NCBI GenBank assembly: GCA_003152555.1 | Contig: PMAL01000027.1 | Coordinates: 24,520 to 29,659 of the forward strand | DNA from: Acidimicrobiaceae bacterium | GTDB taxonomy: Bacteria > Actinomycetota > Acidimicrobiia > Acidimicrobiales > RAAP-2 | Direction: 5' to 3' | Length of the DNA: 5,140 bases | Shown: positions 1 to 5,140 of the stretch, in pieces | How positions within the stretch are numbered: position 1 is the stretch's first letter | Layout: each line of letters opens with the position of its first letter | The notes under the pieces: generated by a model | Told to the model about the DNA's origin: nothing | The model's database searches: none | What the model saw: the letters and a program-made list of their open reading frames with translations, nothing else | Position numbers and translations under genes: made by a program

Positions 1-996
1 CTGGTGAGTCGAATCAAGATCATGGCCAACATGAACATCGTCGAGCGACGACGCCCTCAAGACGGCCAGTTGACGATCACCATCGATGGTAAAGAGGTAG
101 ACGTCCGAGTGGCCACCGTGGCGACCATCATGGGAGAAAACTGCGTCATGCGGATCTTGGACAAGACGCGTTCGCTCTTTCACCTGAATGACCTCGGGAT
201 GCCCAGTGATACGCACGCCGCCTACTCCAAGCTCGTTCGTTCGCCCTTCGGCATGGTGCTCTGCGCGGGGCCAACGGGAAGTGGAAAAACGACCACGCTC
301 TACGCGACCTTGAGTGAGGTCAGTAATCCGACGCTCAACGTGATGACTATTGAGGACCCGGTCGAATACGTGTTCCCCTCGATCAACCAGATTCAGACCA
401 ACGAGCAGGCGGGACTTAACTTTGCCACCGGGTTGAAATCGATTTTGCGCCAAGACCCCGACGTGATCCTGGTGGGCGAGATTCGAGACGTTGAAACGAC
501 CCGAGTGGCCGTGCAGTCGGCCCTTACGGGCCACTTCGTTGTCTCTTCCATGCACGCCACCGACTCGGTCTCGGCGCTGCACCGCTTCTTGGACATGGGT
601 ATTGAGTCATTTCTCGTCGCGTCGTCGGTGCTGGCCATCGTGGGTCAGCGGCTCTTACGTCGAATCTGCCCATCGTGCAAGGCGGTTTACACCCTGACCG
701 ATGAAGAGCGGGTTTTCTACGACGAAAGCGGCGGCCCGGCAAAAGAGGTCTTTTACCAGGGCACCGGATGCAATTTCTGTAGCGACACTGGCTACAAAGA
801 CCGTATCGGCATCTACGAATTACTCGTGATGACACCGGAGATAAAGCGGCTCATCGTGGGTTGGGCCACTCAAGAAGAACTGCGCGCCTTGGCCGTTAAG
901 CAAGGTATGCGCACGCTTAGCCAGGAAGCGATCAGCCTCGTAGCCCAGGACGTCACATCCGTGGCCGAAGTGATTAGGAGTGTGTACACACTATGA
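1..996 (+). CDS. pilB: Type IV pilus assembly ATPase PilB/GspE family, 5'-truncated by the window edge
   Basis: This is the C-terminal 331 codons of a secretion-type hexameric ATPase that powers pilin extraction from the membrane and pilus extension on the cytoplasmic side. Numbering from codon 1 at base 1, visible motifs are the pre-core ERRRPQDGQ block (about 15-23), Walker A GPTGSGKT (90-97, bases 268-291), the Asp box IEDPVEY (117-123), Walker B DPDVILVGEIRD with the catalytic-site Glu at 160, and the His box HFVVSSMHATDS with His178 and His185. A tetracysteine zinc site follows: CPSC at 223-226 and CNFC at 257-260. All key residues are intact. The frame is open to base 1, and the RIKIMANMN segment lies inside the family domain, so the GTG at base 4 is not the true start; the N-terminal domain lies upstream. 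The stop overlaps pilC by ATGA. GspE of a type II system is the alternative, but the neighbouring prepilins favour a pilus. The zinc site and sequence do not look like the retraction ATPase PilT. Confidence 0.95.
   Translation: MVSRIKIMANMNIVERRRPQDGQLTITIDGKEVDVRVATVATIMGENCVMRILDKTRSLFHLNDLGMPSDTHAAYSKLVRSPFGMVLCAGPTGSGKTTTLYATLSEVSNPTLNVMTIEDPVEYVFPSINQIQTNEQAGLNFATGLKSILRQDPDVILVGEIRDVETTRVAVQSALTGHFVVSSMHATDSVSALHRFLDMGIESFLVASSVLAIVGQRLLRRICPSCKAVYTLTDEERVFYDESGGPAKEVFYQGTGCNFCSDTGYKDRIGIYELLVMTPEIKRLIVGWATQEELRALAVKQGMRTLSQEAISLVAQDVTSVAEVIRSVYTL
976..980 (+). promoter_or_regulatory. Ribosome binding site for pilC, inside the end of pilB
   Basis: AGGAG lies 12 bases before the ATG at 993. 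The spacing is long for an ideal Shine-Dalgarno site, and longer still for the alternative in-frame ATG at 999, so 993 is preferred. Start and stop overlap as ATGA, so coupling to pilB translation probably adds to initiation. Confidence 0.5.
979..992 (+). repeat. 14-bp perfect palindrome just before the pilC start codon
   Basis: AGTGTGTACACACT is its own reverse complement and ends at the base before the ATG at 993. It lies in the last codons of pilB and between the AGGAG site and the pilC start. It could fold into a short hairpin that shortens the effective spacing of the ribosome binding site. A 14-bp palindrome in 5 kb can arise by chance. Confidence 0.4.
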
Positions 997-2258
997 CCAT
1001 GCTTTCAAAGCGCGCAGAGACGAAAAGCAAGGAAAAGCGCGAAAAGACCACCATTAAGTACCGATACAAGGCGCTCAACGCCGACGGTAAGACCGTTTCC
1101 GGGGTTGAAATCGCCGGATCGACCGGCGCGGTTCACATTGCACTGATCCAGCGGGGATTCCAACCATTGGAAGTGAAGGAACAGGCCGGTTTACTGAAAC
1201 TCGAAATCACCAAGAAAAAGGTGCCTCGCAAGGACGTCATGAACTTCTCACGCCAATTGGCCGTGTTCATGAAGGCGGGCATTCCAATCATGGAGGCGCT
1301 CGAAGTCATCACTGATGAGACCCAGAACAAGATCCTGAAGAAGATTCTAAAGGAAATGGTCGACAGCCTTCGCGCGGGAGACACTTTCGCCGCCGCCGCC
1401 GCGGCCCACCCCGAAGCCTTTCCCAATTACTATGTCGGCATCCTTGAGTCGGCCGAACTGACGGGAAACCTCGACAAGGTCCTCAATCAGTTGGCCGATT
1501 ACATTGATCGCGATACCAAGGCACGGGCCAAGATCACCGCGGCGCTCATCTATCCCATTGTGGTTGCCTGCATGTCCGTCGTGACGGTTGGCATTCTTGC
1601 GCTATTTGTGCTTCCGCGTTTCGTGGTGTTCTTTAATTCCTTTCACGCGAAACTGCCGCTTCCTACCCGAATGATGATGGGCTTCTCCGGCTTCCTGACC
1701 AAGTGGTGGTACGTGATCATTGCCGTCATGATTATTCTGGCGGTGGGTTACGTCATGATGCGCCGGTCCGAAAAAGGTAGGACGACGCTTGACGGGCTCG
1801 TCCTGAAGCTGCCGGTGGTCGGTGACCTAACCCAAACGGCCATTCTCGAGCGCGTTTGTCGAATACTTTCATCGCTACTCGTGGCCGGCGTTGACCTGCC
1901 TCGTTCGATGAGCGTCACGGCGGAGTCGGCCAATAACACCATCTATCGCAAGGCCATAGAGAAAATCCGAGTCGAGATGATGGAGGGTCAGGGACTGGCC
2001 GCCCCCATTGCTCGTACCGGGCTCTTTCCTGGCGCGGCGCAGCAGATGTTCCGTGTAGGCGAAGAGACGGGAACGCTCGATCAGCAACTTGAGGTCGCGG
2101 CGGAGTACTACGGACGCGAATTGGAAACCAAAGTGGATCGGGCCACCGCATTGTTTGAGCCCGCGATCATCATTTTCATGGGCGTCATCGTGGGGTTCGT
2201 GGCGGTAGCTCTCATTTCGGCCATGTACGGGATCTACAGTCAGGTAAAGGTGACCTAA
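993..2258 (+). CDS. pilC: Type IV pilus inner-membrane platform protein PilC/GspF family
   Basis: This 421-aa protein has the usual length of PilC/GspF, the polytopic platform that couples ATPase motion to pilin insertion into the fibre. A Lys/Arg-rich cytoplasmic tail (1-20) precedes the YRYKALNADGKTVSG segment typical of the family start. Two T2SSF domains follow, about 81-205 and 285-408. The first has NFSRQLAVFMKAGIP and the AELTGNLD motif; the second has the ERVCRILSSLLVAGVDLP block and the canonical RVGEETGTLDQQ motif (354-365). Hydrophobic segments are at about 184-214, 238-256 and 388-415, giving the expected three membrane spans. The ATG at 993 overlaps the pilB stop; ATG 999 is two codons later and cannot be excluded. 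No PilT gene intervenes between pilB and pilC here. The ending VGFVAVALISAMYGIY resembles actinobacterial PilC as I remember it. A run of six alanines (133-138) is low complexity in a helical region. GspF is the only serious alternative name. Confidence 0.95.
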   Translation: MTMLSKRAETKSKEKREKTTIKYRYKALNADGKTVSGVEIAGSTGAVHIALIQRGFQPLEVKEQAGLLKLEITKKKVPRKDVMNFSRQLAVFMKAGIPIMEALEVITDETQNKILKKILKEMVDSLRAGDTFAAAAAAHPEAFPNYYVGILESAELTGNLDKVLNQLADYIDRDTKARAKITAALIYPIVVACMSVVTVGILALFVLPRFVVFFNSFHAKLPLPTRMMMGFSGFLTKWWYVIIAVMIILAVGYVMMRRSEKGRTTLDGLVLKLPVVGDLTQTAILERVCRILSSLLVAGVDLPRSMSVTAESANNTIYRKAIEKIRVEMMEGQGLAAPIARTGLFPGAAQQMFRVGEETGTLDQQLEVAAEYYGRELETKVDRATALFEPAIIIFMGVIVGFVAVALISAMYGIYSQVKVT

Positions 2259-2279
2259 TGGATCGCCGGCTGTGCGAAG

Positions 2280-2300
2280 TTTGTGAGCAATCCTCACAAA
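2280..2300 (+). repeat. Perfect inverted repeat (8-bp arms, 5-base loop) between pilC and the prepilin gene
   Basis: The left arm TTTGTGAG (2280-2287) is exactly complementary to the right arm CTCACAAA (2293-2300), with loop CAATC. In RNA this makes an 8-bp hairpin in the only intergenic gap of the window, 22 bases before the prepilin ATG. It is not followed by a T-tract, so it is not a standard intrinsic terminator. It could be an mRNA processing or stability element, a translation modulator, or a DNA site for a dimeric regulator. The sequence shows the symmetry only; the role is inference. Confidence 0.6.
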
Positions 2301-2314
2301 AGTTGCCCGGGAAC

Positions 2315-2319
2315 AGGGA
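2315..2319 (+). promoter_or_regulatory. Weak ribosome binding site for the first prepilin
   Basis: AGGGA ends 3 bases before the ATG at 2323. The site is short and close to the start, but it is the only purine-rich stretch near it. It supports this ATG, which gives a 22-residue positively charged leader before the prepilin cleavage motif. Confidence 0.4.
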
Positions 2320-2322
2320 TTT

Positions 2323-3723
2323 ATGAGGATTCATCGAATCCTGAAACGGACTCGTCACGCTCGAAATGCGTCGCGTAACGACGGCGGTTTCACGCTGATC
2401 GAGTTGATCATCGTCAGTCTTATTACACCGATAATTATCGGCGCCCTGGCTGCAGGGCTCGTGGCGGTATTTTCGCTGCAGTCGAGCGCCGCGAATCGTC
2501 TCGCTGACACCGGCGACGCCCAGGTGGTCCTGGCCAGCTACCAACCGGACGTCCAGAGCGCGATGACGATCACGACCGCGAGCACGGGATCACCGCAGTG
2601 CGGGACGGGCACAGAGTTGCTTGGCATGGAGTGGAACTTGGATGTCACCACTGGCTTCTACCAAACGGTGGTCTCGTACGTCGAAGTGGCAAACGGTTCG
2701 AGTAATCCGACGACGGTCAACCTGGTTCGTCAGTTTTGTACGGGTCCCGGCACCACCGAAGTCGGCCCGTCGACTCCCGTGAGCTCAACCGTCCTGTCCT
2801 ACGACTTGCCGACCACTCAAATTGCGCCGACCGTGACGTGCAATCCGGTCAGTGCCTGTGCCAATCTTTCGGCGCAGTACATCTCGACCACCGCCGTCAC
2901 CAACGTGTCGTTCCCGATCACCGAGCCGAAAAGCGACTACTCGTACACCATGGTCGCCACCCCCGCGGTCGCGGCCGCGGTCGTCGATACGGGCTCGCCA
3001 ATCACGTCGAGCACGTTGACCAGTTGCGGCTTCGCGAGCCCGGGTTCTGGCTACTACGCGTCAACGATGTGCTTCGTGGACTTCACTCCCTTGACGGGCA
3101 ACGCATTGGCTGCCGCGACCACCACGGGTGGATGCCTCGAGATGTCGGTGCAGCTGCCCTCGGCGTACACCTTGTACTTCTGTATGAATATTTCCGGCCC
3201 CACTCTGCCGGGTAATTCACCACCCTTGGCCCACTCCCTACCAACGTGGACGAACGGATTTTTGGGCAATAACGTCAACGGTGCTCCCTTTTACACCAAC
3301 GTTCCGGGTGCTCCCGCTATCTATCAGAACGTCCAGGGCGCCACGAATACGGTGACATTGTCGAATATTACGGTTGTCAATCCCCAAGGAGTACCGGCGA
3401 CCGGTTGGGAGGCCACGAGCGCGGACGCCGAATCGACCGACACCGGCGAATCAATCACGTGGAATTCCAACGTTCCTCTAACCGTCATACCCAACGACCA
3501 AACTGGTTATGACACACCCACTGACCCGGTGGGCAACGCCTGCCAGGCGGGTGCTGGCTTGACCGGCAACGGCACCACGACCGTGGAATGCGCCGAGGGA
3601 TCGGCTTCGGCCGGACTCAAGACGGGCACGGCCATGGTCGAGGCGGAGACTCCGACGACGTTGAGCGCCACCATGGTCGGGACGGGCCTCGAAGCGGTTA
3701 CGTTCGGGTTGATGTTGTCGTGA
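2323..3723 (+). CDS. Large modular prepilin with a C-terminal CshA NR2-like adhesin region
   Basis: A 466-aa exported pilin-like protein. The leader (1-22) is basic and ends in GG, followed by FTLIELIIV: a class III signal with predicted cleavage between Gly22 and Phe23 and Glu at mature position 5. One hydrophobic helix runs 23-52, with a proline at mature position 14. The following RLADTGDAQVVLASYQPDVQSA stretch resembles GspJ/PilW-type minor pilins, and a beta-rich, Thr/Ser-rich pilin head probably extends to about 200. From about 205 to the end the sequence matches my memory of CshA non-repetitive domain 2: GYYASTMCFVDF, APAIYQNVQGA, LSNITVVNPQG, SADAESTDTGESITW, GNACQAGAGLTG, and a terminal AVTFG. 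In streptococcal CshA that domain binds fibronectin. Ten cysteines (93, 139, 173, 179, 235, 250, 271, 287, 407, 423), all outside the membrane, could form disulfides. The stop overlaps the next gene by GTGA. The prepilin call is firm; the adhesin assignment is from memory. Confidence 0.9.
   Translation: MRIHRILKRTRHARNASRNDGGFTLIELIIVSLITPIIIGALAAGLVAVFSLQSSAANRLADTGDAQVVLASYQPDVQSAMTITTASTGSPQCGTGTELLGMEWNLDVTTGFYQTVVSYVEVANGSSNPTTVNLVRQFCTGPGTTEVGPSTPVSSTVLSYDLPTTQIAPTVTCNPVSACANLSAQYISTTAVTNVSFPITEPKSDYSYTMVATPAVAAAVVDTGSPITSSTLTSCGFASPGSGYYASTMCFVDFTPLTGNALAAATTTGGCLEMSVQLPSAYTLYFCMNISGPTLPGNSPPLAHSLPTWTNGFLGNNVNGAPFYTNVPGAPAIYQNVQGATNTVTLSNITVVNPQGVPATGWEATSADAESTDTGESITWNSNVPLTVIPNDQTGYDTPTDPVGNACQAGAGLTGNGTTTVECAEGSASAGLKTGTAMVEAETPTTLSATMVGTGLEAVTFGLMLS
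2926..3720 (+). other. Region encoding the CshA NR2-like domain (approximate limits)
   Basis: This spans roughly residues 202-466 of the prepilin above. It is supported by a series of ordered motifs: a GYY...MCF..F entry strand, PAIYQ, a SNITV strand followed by NPQG, the acidic DAEST..GESI segment (368-378), the GNAC...GLTG...TVEC cysteine pair (407 and 423), and a final PTTLSAT...LEAVTFG. These fit a lectin-like beta-sandwich adhesin domain as I recall the family. The left boundary is uncertain by tens of residues. No database search was made. Confidence 0.55.
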
Positions 3724-5140
3724 GCCGTCATGCGCACCCGGCAGCTAAGAGGAATCGCCGGTCCAGCACGCCCGAATGCCGGCGGGGATCGGAAGCGGGC
3801 GACACGCTGCTCGAGATACTGATTGCCATCGTCGTGCTCGGTTTGGCCTCGGTTGCCTTGATCGTGGGCTTTGGCACCTCGATTTCGTCTTCAGCCGAGC
3901 ACCGCAATCTGGCGACCTTCGACACCATACTGGCCACCGCCTCCCAGGAGGCCATCGCCCAGATCCAACAGCAGCAGTCGCTCTTCCAAACGTGCCCTCC
4001 GAATCCCGTTAACTTCTACCAAGGCGAGAATGCTTCCGGTCAACCTCCCGCGACATCTCTTTACATGAACATTCCTTCTCCGTATACGAGCCAGTACACG
4101 GTGACGTACACGGGGGTCTTGTATTGGGACAGTGCGCAGGGAATATATGACGCCAACTGCGTAGTTGATGGATATCAAGCGCAGTTGATCACCATTACGG
4201 CGACAGACCTCGCGACAAACGTCTCCTACACCAACAGTTTCGTCGTTGATTTCCCGTCCGCTTCCTCGGGCGCTAGCCAGTCGGGATCGGCGTATCAACT
4301 GTTCTTCGAGGTGCAACCCGGACCGCCGACGTGCTTGCCAGCATCGCCCTGCACCGCGGCCGGCATCCCCCTGGGCTTCCAACCGGTGATAGACGTTGAG
4401 GACGGCTCCAATATTCCGGTCACTACGGACCTGTCGCCGGTGACGCTCACGCTTTCGGGCGGTACCCCTGGAGCGACCTTGACGGGCTGCTCCGGCAACG
4501 AGGTTCTGGGCGTCGTCACCTTTACGGGCTGTACAGTAAGCCTTCCGGGCACCGGATATACGATTATCGCGACAGATGGATCTTTGCCCGTAGGCTCCCA
4601 AACCGCTACCAGCAACCCCTTTAATGTGGGCTCTTCGGCGCCAGCGCTGGTTTTTAAGGCCGGTACGCCAGTGGCCGCAGGTTCGGGATCGGCCTTTGCG
4701 ACCCAACCGGTCGTCCAGGTTGAGCTTGGTGGCGTTCCGGATACCACTTGGACGGGGACTATTTCTCTCACCTCTTCTGGCGGCGTGCTGTCAGGCTGCT
4801 CAAACTTGAACATAACCACGGCCGACGCCGGGGTTGCCAACGTGACTGGTTGCTCTTTCGAGGGCGGCTACGTCTACAACCCAGTTTCCAACGTTACGGA
4901 GGCAACGGTGTATTTCTTGACCGCCGCGGCCACCGGGGTGGCGTCGGGCACGAGCGGTGCATTTTCGGTCACCAGCGCTGGCCCCGCCAGTCAATTGGTC
5001 TTTTCCACGCAGCCGACCGGCGTGGCGAGCTCAAATCCGGCCACGCCCTTCACCGGGCAGCCCGCCGTGACGGTAGAAGACGCGTTCGGCAACCCCGTAA
5101 CCAGCGGTTATGCGCCAACGATCAGTATCACGGCCATCAG
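3720..5140 (+). CDS. Large prepilin with tandem Ig-like extracellular repeats, 3'-truncated by the window edge
   Basis: The frame from GTG 3720 stays open for 473 codons and off the right edge. The GTG overlaps the upstream stop (GTGA). No good Shine-Dalgarno is visible, so coupling is likely. It is the only start-like codon between the upstream stop and the cleavage motif, and it gives a basic 27-residue leader ending EAG before DTLLEILIAIVVLG. Predicted cleavage is Gly27/Asp28, with Glu at mature position 5 and a hydrophobic helix 28-52. Asp instead of Phe at position 1 is seen, as I recall, in actinobacterial GspI/PilV-like pilins. Residues 53 to about 193 form a pilin-like head with a Q-rich stretch (IQQQQ) and Cys92 and Cys147. 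From 194 on come tandem repeats with QP.V.VED..GN.V and GC...GC motifs, typical of long actinobacterial surface proteins. I infer a pilus-borne adhesin or stalk of unknown ligand. The total length and C-terminus are not visible. Confidence 0.88.
   Translation, partial: MSRHAHPAAKRNRRSSTPECRRGSEAGDTLLEILIAIVVLGLASVALIVGFGTSISSSAEHRNLATFDTILATASQEAIAQIQQQQSLFQTCPPNPVNFYQGENASGQPPATSLYMNIPSPYTSQYTVTYTGVLYWDSAQGIYDANCVVDGYQAQLITITATDLATNVSYTNSFVVDFPSASSGASQSGSAYQLFFEVQPGPPTCLPASPCTAAGIPLGFQPVIDVEDGSNIPVTTDLSPVTLTLSGGTPGATLTGCSGNEVLGVVTFTGCTVSLPGTGYTIIATDGSLPVGSQTATSNPFNVGSSAPALVFKAGTPVAAGSGSAFATQPVVQVELGGVPDTTWTGTISLTSSGGVLSGCSNLNITTADAGVANVTGCSFEGGYVYNPVSNVTEATVYFLTAAATGVASGTSGAFSVTSAGPASQLVFSTQPTGVASSNPATPFTGQPAVTVEDAFGNPVTSGYAPTISITAI
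4299..4646 (+). repeat. Ig-like repeat unit 1 of the 3' prepilin
   Basis: This encodes 116 residues starting LFFEVQPGPP. It has the order: QPVIDVED strand, VTLTLSGGTPGATLTGCSG, FTGCTV, GYTIIATDGS, then a NPFNVGSSAPA linker. Cysteines are at residues 257 and 271, spaced as in related repeats. An extra pair (205, 211) in the entry loop is unique to this unit. Confidence 0.65.
4647..4994 (+). repeat. Ig-like repeat unit 2 of the 3' prepilin
   Basis: This encodes 116 residues starting LVFKAGTP. It has the same order as unit 1: FATQPVVQVE, TISLTSSGGVLSGCSN, NVTGCSF, a longer loop containing YVYNPVSNVTEA, then AFSVTSAGPAS. Cysteines are at residues 360 and 378. The two units have the same length but are diverged in sequence, so this is an old duplication or family reuse and not a recent DNA copy. 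Confidence 0.65.
4995..5140 (+). repeat. Ig-like repeat unit 3 of the 3' prepilin, partial
   Basis: This encodes the first 48 residues of a third unit: LVFSTQP, then FTGQPAVTVEDAFGNPVTS and TISITAI. It is the clearest match to the QP.VTVEDA.GN.V consensus of this repeat class. It is cut by the window edge before the GC cysteine positions, so more units may follow. Confidence 0.65.

Larger units (their letters stand above)
2258..2326 (+). other. Possible 22-codon micro-ORF bridging pilC and the first prepilin
   Basis: An ATG at 2258 reuses the last base of the pilC TAA stop (TAATG). It opens a 22-codon frame starting MDRRLCEVCEQ, which stops with the TGA at 2324-2326 and so overlaps the next gene's ATG as ATGA. 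It fills the whole intergenic gap and contains a CxxC pair. Its arrangement suits translational coupling, with ribosomes leaving pilC re-initiating and passing to the prepilin. A conserved peptide function is not claimed. Such a short frame may be chance, and the inverted repeat lies within it. Confidence 0.2.

Noticed and set aside
4..996. GTG at base 4 as the true start of the ATPase
   Set aside because: The frame is open to base 1 and the first visible residues are interior to the family domain. The gene is truncated by the window edge, not short.
1389..1406. GCC/GCG-repeat tract in pilC
   Set aside because: It is a short alanine run in a helical region, ordinary for GC-rich coding sequence and without evidence of phase variation.
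1875..2297. Minus-strand open frame of 140 codons covering the end of pilC
   Set aside because: It is antisense to conserved PilC sequence, with no domain and no plausible initiation context.
2280..2300. Resemblance of the dyad to a lac operator or CRP site
   Set aside because: The GTGAG...CTCAC core recalls lacO and the TGTGA...TCACA halves recall CRP, but the CRP half-site spacing is 7 and not 6, the site is inside an operon, and no regulator is visible. Only the symmetry is reported.
2280..2322. Rho-independent terminator after pilC
   Set aside because: The stem is followed by AGTTGCCCGGG and not a T-run, and the downstream gene needs the read-through.
2736..3215. Plus-strand open frame of 159 codons in another frame of the first prepilin
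   Set aside because: It is His/Arg-rich, low-information sequence nested within a gene with clear protein motifs.
3967..3978. CAA/CAG tract encoding QQQQ in the second prepilin
   Set aside because: There are only four codons, part of an amphipathic helix after the membrane segment, and too short to be a slippage locus.
3891..4706. Long minus-strand open frame (271 codons)
   Set aside because: It lies antisense to the strongly supported second prepilin, is rich in Arg and Gly in a patternless way, and has no recognisable domain. It is a composition shadow of the plus-strand gene.

Overview
The window looks like the interior of a single plus-strand type IV pilus operon. It carries four consecutive protein genes: the C-terminal three quarters or so of a PilB/GspE-type assembly ATPase (1-996, cut by the left edge), a complete PilC/GspF-type inner-membrane platform protein (993-2258), a complete large prepilin-like protein (2323-3723), and a second large prepilin-like protein (3720-5140, cut by the right edge and still open). 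No RNA genes, mobile elements or CRISPR arrays were seen. No gene-free stretch exceeds 64 bases. The operon promoter and terminator must lie outside the window.

The host is probably an actinobacterium, perhaps of the Acidimicrobiia type, although this is inferred from protein style and not proven. The base composition is moderately GC-rich. The PilC sequence has the ending and core motifs I associate with actinobacterial homologues. The second prepilin uses the GDTLLE form of the prepilin motif, which I recall from Gram-positive actinobacterial pilins. Its extracellular repeats, each with a GC...GC cysteine pair, are of a kind I recall as abundant in large actinobacterial surface proteins.

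The machinery half (1-2258) is conventional. The ATPase supplies energy, and PilC transmits it across the membrane to lift pilins into the growing fibre. The two genes overlap by ATGA. The substrate half (2323-5140) is the interesting part. Both prepilins have a class III leader and a single N-terminal helix, but are far larger than ordinary minor pilins (466 aa and at least 473 aa). The first ends in a region that reads like the non-repetitive domain 2 (NR2) of the streptococcal surface adhesin CshA. The second continues into tandem Ig-like repeats of about 116 aa. I infer that they are modular pilins that present adhesive domains on, or at the tip of, a type IV pilus.

The only real intergenic gap (2259-2322) separates machinery from substrates. 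It holds a perfect 8-bp inverted repeat with a 5-base loop and a 22-codon reading frame that overlaps the genes on both sides. Either could tune prepilin expression relative to the machinery, but neither is proven.
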